64,000 bases of DNA from positions 12,072 to 76,071 of the forward strand of contig CAXSEF010000007.1 of the NCBI GenBank assembly GCA_964236535.1, given 5' to 3'. The position numbers were made by a program, and so were the translations under genes. The notes under the pieces were generated by a model. The model did no database searches. It was not told the origin of the DNA and saw only the letters and a list, made by a program, of their open reading frames with translations. Source of the DNA: CAXSEF01 sp964236535 (GTDB taxonomy: Bacteria; Pseudomonadota; Alphaproteobacteria; Acetobacterales; Acetobacteraceae). Positions 61,064 to 64,000 of this stretch are shown one piece after another; positions within the stretch are counted from its first letter, which is position 1, and every line of letters starts with the position of its first letter.

Positions 61064-61568
61064 GCTTGCGCTGATCGTAGGACGCCCTGCCTGCGTGACA
61101 ACTGGCGGGGAACGTTCCCAAAATACCATCCTTTTTGGGAAAGCCGGCGCACCGTTGGAAGCGTAGCGAGAGTCGGCTTTGGGTCGATTGTGTTGAAAAA
61201 CTCTGGGGCGGTGACGAGCGCGAAAGAAAATGCTTCGAAGCTGTAGCTTGCTCAGACTTGCGTTTCCGGCATGACACTCCTTAAGCAACAATATTGCATC
61301 AATTGAGCCGATTTGTGCCCGCAGCCGACTTTTTCAACACAATCCGGTCGATAGCAGCCATCCCGGCATTGATCAGAGATGAGCACTCACTACATCAAGA
61401 AAGTCACCGCCTGAAATTTTATGCATCGAGCCTTCAGGCGTCCGGAGCACCTCCACTTCGAGCTGCCCGCAAAACGTGTCCGTAACAACCCCCCCATTGG
61501 CCTCTATCCCGCTCGCCGCCAACCCCCCCAACCACCCCGCGGCAGCGCCGTCCCCAACCCCCCAGCCC
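61064..61568. other. Less GC-rich spacer with inverted-repeat element, then gspG 3' flank
   Basis: About 505 bases; no gene supported. Contains the 61186-61344 element, then a C-rich stretch opposite the G-rich end of gspG. Confidence 0.5.
61186..61344. mobile_element. 159-bp inverted-repeat element (MITE-like), right of the island
   Basis: GATTGTGTTGAAAAA (61186-61200) and TTTTTCAACACAATC (61330-61344), 15-bp perfect inverted repeats; flanking bases CGGTCGATAGC resemble those beyond the left element (CGGTCGAAAGC). Interior unrelated except near the ends. Confidence 0.65.
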
Positions 61569-62012
61569 TCAAGGGTTGCAGATCGACCCCTGCTGCCCCT
61601 CGCCCCCGCCCGTCGAGGCGTTCGGCCCCCCCGAGCACAGGTCGTAGTCGTGCCCCTCCCGCGTCGAGGGCTCGCGGTAGCTGTAGGCGTGGTTCCACGG
61701 GTCGAGCGGCACCTTGCCCCCCTTGATGTACGGCCCGTTCCACCCCCCCGCGTCCGACGGCTTGTCGATCAGCGCCTGCAGCCCCTGGTCCGAGCTCGGA
61801 TACGCGCCCACGTCGAGCTTGTAGATGTCGAGGTCCGCCGCCAGCCCGCCGGTGATCTGCTGCTGCGCCACGTTGACCCGCGCCCCCCCCAGCCGCTGCA
61901 GCACGTTCGGCGCCACCAGCCCGATCAGCAGCCCGAGGATCGCGATGACGACGAGAACCTCGAGCAGGGTGAACCCCGCCTCGGCGTGGCGTGCAGTCCG
62001 ACGATGTCCCAT
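61569..62012 (-). CDS. gspG: Type II secretion major pseudopilin GspG
   Basis: 147 residues from ATG 62012. Prepilin site AG|FTLLEVLVVIAILGLLIG (Gly13|Phe14), then the GspG hallmarks DIYKLDVGAYPSSDQGLQALI, DPWNHAYSYREPSTREGHDYDL and a C-terminal calcium-loop-like tail. Major subunit of the secretion pseudopilus. Opposite strand to gspE-K and separated by the island, so rearranged from the usual gspF-G-H order. Confidence 0.95.
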   Translation of the reverse strand: MGHRRTARHAEAGFTLLEVLVVIAILGLLIGLVAPNVLQRLGGARVNVAQQQITGGLAADLDIYKLDVGAYPSSDQGLQALIDKPSDAGGWNGPYIKGGKVPLDPWNHAYSYREPSTREGHDYDLCSGGPNASTGGGEGQQGSICNP

Positions 62013-62407
62013 GCCGCCAACCTAGCCGCCCGCGCCACCACCGCCAACCCGGCAGCGCGCGCTGCCCCCCGAACGCCACGCCCGCCCCCGCCCGCCGCCC
62101 TGCCGCTGCCCCCCTCCGACGCCGCCGCCCGCCGCGCCCCGCCGCCATCGCCGCTGCGGCGCCCGCGCAACGCCCACCCGCAATCGACCCCGCCGCCGCA
62201 TCCGCGCTTGCCGCCGCCCCCGCCGGCTTGCCACTCTGCGCCGCCCGAACGGAGCCGGCGGTGACCCACGCCACAAGCCCACCCAGCCAAGCCGCCGCGC
62301 GCAAGCCCGGCCGCCAGCCCGCACGCCGCCCCGGCCACGCGCCGGGCCACGCCGCGCGCCGCCATCCCCCGCGCCGCCCCGCCGCCCCGCCGCGAGGCCG
62401 CCGCTGA
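62013..62407. other. C-rich low-complexity spacer between gspG and the transglycosylase
   Basis: About 395 bases with long runs of C and CCG. A 138-codon frame here ends directly at the next ATG (TGAATG) but has only Ala/Pro/Arg composition. It contains the divergent promoters; no gene is supported. Confidence 0.55.
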
Positions 62408-62848
62408 ATGCCCGTCCCCTTCCTCGCCTGCATGGCCGCCACCGCCGCGTTCTACGCCCTGCCGCCGCGCGTGCTGCCGTCGATCCACGTCATCGAGGGC
62501 GGCGCCCCCGGCTCGGTGCACCGCAACGCCAACGGCACCGAGGACCTCGGCGTGATGCAGGTCAACACCATCTGGGTCGGCCCGATCGCCCGCGTCACCC
62601 GCATGAACCCCGGCGCGGTGCGCACCCGGCTGATCGCCGACCCGTGCTTCAACATCGCCGCCTCCGGTGCCGTGCTGCGCACCTACCTGCACGAATCCCG
62701 CGGCGACCTGATGACCGCGGTCGGCGACTACCACTCGCACACGCCCCTGCTGAACCGCACCTACCAGGGCCGGGTGATCGGCGCCGCGCGGACGCTGTTC
62801 GAGCCCGCCCCCGCCGCGATGCCGCGCATCTACGACCCCGGCCGCTGA
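62408..62848 (+). CDS. Lytic transglycosylase (SLT domain), secretion-associated type
   Basis: 146 residues. Catalytic Glu30 in SIHVIEGGAPG, and the SLT motif DLGVMQVN, with VGDYHSHTP later. Small transglycosylases of this kind open peptidoglycan for large complexes; the position next to gspG suggests a role for the type II machine. The hydrophobic N-terminus (LACMAATAAFYALPP) may be a signal. Start ATG 62408. Confidence 0.85.
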   Translation: MPVPFLACMAATAAFYALPPRVLPSIHVIEGGAPGSVHRNANGTEDLGVMQVNTIWVGPIARVTRMNPGAVRTRLIADPCFNIAASGAVLRTYLHESRGDLMTAVGDYHSHTPLLNRTYQGRVIGAARTLFEPAPAAMPRIYDPGR

Positions 62849-63048
62849 CCGGGCGGCGCCGCGCCGCAAACGCCGCCCGGATGTCGGCCGGGACACGGCC
62901 CAGGGCAAACGTCGGCCTCCCCGCAACTGCGTGCATCCAAACTCCCGGCCGCGGCGTATCTGGGGGGCGGCCGTTGCGGTCGCCGCGATGGTGATGCGGC
63001 CCCGTCTGGCGCGCGGACCACAACGCGCAAAGCGGGAGGACTTCGCTC

Positions 63049-63939
63049 ATGGATCTCAACGGACTTTCGATTGCAAAGCTGGCGACGAAGCGGCGCGGCC
63101 TGCTCCGCACCGGCGGCTTCGGCGCCGCCGCGACCGCCGTGCTGGCGATGGCCGGCTTCAAGAGCACGCCCGCCAGCGCCGCGCCCGCCACCAACATCGA
63201 CCCGGACGTGCTGAACTTCGCCCTCAACCTCGAATACCTCGAGGCCGAGTTCTACCTGCGCGGCCTCAGCGGCAGCGGCCTGCCCGCCGCCTCGATCGGT
63301 GCCAACCCGGGCGCCGTCACCGGCGGCAGCGCGGTGCCGTTCACCACCACCTCCGACGCCCAGTACGCCGCCGAGATCGCCGGCGACGAGTTCAACCACG
63401 TTAACTTCCTGCGCTCGGCACTCGGCAGCGCCGCCGTCGACCGCCCGGCGATCAACCTGTCCACCAGCTTCACCGCGGCGGCCATGGCAGCCGGCATCAT
63501 CGGCGCGGGCCAGACCTTCAACCCGTTCGCCAACACGACCAGCTTCCTGCTCGGCGCCTACATCTTCGAGGACGTCGGCGTCACCGCCTACGCCGGCGCC
63601 GCGGCCCTGATCACCAACCCGGCCTACCTGACCGCCGCCGCCACCATCCTCGCGGTCGAGGCCTACCACGCCGGGCAGATCCGCACCCGCCTGCTCGCCG
63701 CCGGCCAGTACGCCGCGACCGCCGCCATCTCCGCGCTGCGCGCCGCCGCCTCGCAGCCGACCTCGGTGCCCGACGACCAGGGCATCCTGCTCAACGGCGT
63801 GATCAACATCACCCCGACCGACGCCAACTCGCTCGCTTTCACCCGCACCACCACGCAGGTGCTCGACATCGTCTATCTCGGCACCACGCCCACCGCGAAC
63901 AGCTTCTTCCCGAACGGCATGAACGGCGTCATCCACTAG
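63049..63939 (+). CDS. Ferritin-like domain (desiccation-related type) secreted protein with Tat-like signal
   Basis: 296 residues. TKRRGLLRTGG followed by a hydrophobic run (AAATAVLAMAGF) is a twin-arginine-type signal. The mature domain is ferritin-like (NFALNLEYLEAEFYLRGLSG; EIAGDEFNHVNFLRSAL; AYIFEDVGVTAYAGAA; AVEAYHAGQIRTRLL), with Glu and His residues positioned as in Ferritin_2/PCC13-62-like proteins. Periplasmic; function unknown, linked to stress in relatives. Start ATG after GGGAGGACTTCGCTC. Confidence 0.9.
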   Translation: MDLNGLSIAKLATKRRGLLRTGGFGAAATAVLAMAGFKSTPASAAPATNIDPDVLNFALNLEYLEAEFYLRGLSGSGLPAASIGANPGAVTGGSAVPFTTTSDAQYAAEIAGDEFNHVNFLRSALGSAAVDRPAINLSTSFTAAAMAAGIIGAGQTFNPFANTTSFLLGAYIFEDVGVTAYAGAAALITNPAYLTAAATILAVEAYHAGQIRTRLLAAGQYAATAAISALRAAASQPTSVPDDQGILLNGVINITPTDANSLAFTRTTTQVLDIVYLGTTPTANSFFPNGMNGVIH

Positions 63940-63944
63940 CCGCG

Positions 63945-64000
63945 CAGCAAGGCCAGAGGCTCTGCCTCTGGACTCCGCCAAAGGCCTCGCCTTTGGAATC
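63945..64000. repeat. DPE copy 26, cut by the window end
   Basis: GCAGCAAGGCCAGAGGCTC, CTGGACTCCGCCAAAGGC, CTCGCCTTTGGAATC, six bases after the ferritin-like stop. Confidence 0.88.

Noticed and set aside
62013..62407. A 138-codon frame ending directly before the lytic transglycosylase
   Set aside because: Only Ala/Pro/Arg-rich, without motifs or a ribosome site; low-complexity C-rich DNA yields such frames.

Overview
The window is about 64 kb of very GC-rich DNA. It looks like a chromosomal segment of an alphaproteobacterium, most probably an Acetobacteraceae-type organism. The grounds are a GcrA-family cell-cycle regulator, the cvpA-purF-SDR and YfgM-like/bamB/der gene orders, phaA/phaB, and a very high density of structured palindromic intergenic repeats. 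The taxonomic placement is an inference from gene content, not a database match. Three runs of exactly 100 Ns (16587-16686, 53503-53602, 55239-55338) are scaffold gaps of unknown true length.

Layout. 1-2647: 5' part of mltG, an EI24-type membrane protein, a frameshifted cupredoxin and a PduO-type cobalamin adenosyltransferase. 2782-6605: fatty-acid synthesis block fabD-fabG-acpP-fabF. 6878-10994: threonine synthase, an M16 protease and TldE/PmbA joined by ATGA overlaps. 11169-14868: Tim44-domain protein, TatA, GcrA, ArfB rescue factor and a DUF892 ferritin-like protein. 15149-19740: small lipoprotein, YfgM-like protein, BamB and Der. 19952-22365: OprB-type porin and a small SAP-like protein. 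22654-26217: a cassette of an FkbH-like protein with an eroded HAD active site, an acyl carrier protein and a DUF1796-like protein. 26464-34140: SDR, purF, cvpA, Rieske oxygenase, a small protein, APH-type kinase and radA. 34199-37728: two tandem paralogous secreted proteins, a decayed nitrate-transporter pseudogene and an intact NarK/NRT2-type transporter. 37818-46916: phaB, phaA, Fpg/Nei glycosylase, peptide-binding protein, glycerate kinase, CorA-type transporter and tadA. 47183-62012: a type II secretion locus (E-F-H-I-J-L-M-C/N-D-K, then G on the other strand), split by a less GC-rich island with two DJ-1/PfpI genes. 62408-63939: a lytic transglycosylase and a Tat-type ferritin-like protein.

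The most striking non-coding feature is a family of dispersed palindromic elements (called DPE below). Copies of 50-180 bp lie in most intergenic spacers (27 listed). A typical full copy starts AGCAAGGCCAGAGGCTCTG, has two GC-rich hairpins, a short centre around GGAAnCC...TTGCTTAAG, and a roughly mirrored right arm ending CCCGGCCTTGC. DPEs also occur inside the secretion operon. There they have become coding sequence: the N-terminal leaders of the pseudopilins GspH and GspK are read through DPE DNA, with no alternative canonical start codon downstream.

How the parts fit: most genes are ordinary housekeeping. Unusual points are the DPE family, the FkbH/ACP/DUF1796 cassette, the island that separates gspK from gspG and is edged by 15-16 bp inverted repeats, and three decayed or frame-disrupted genes (cupredoxin, nitrate transporter, DUF3817).
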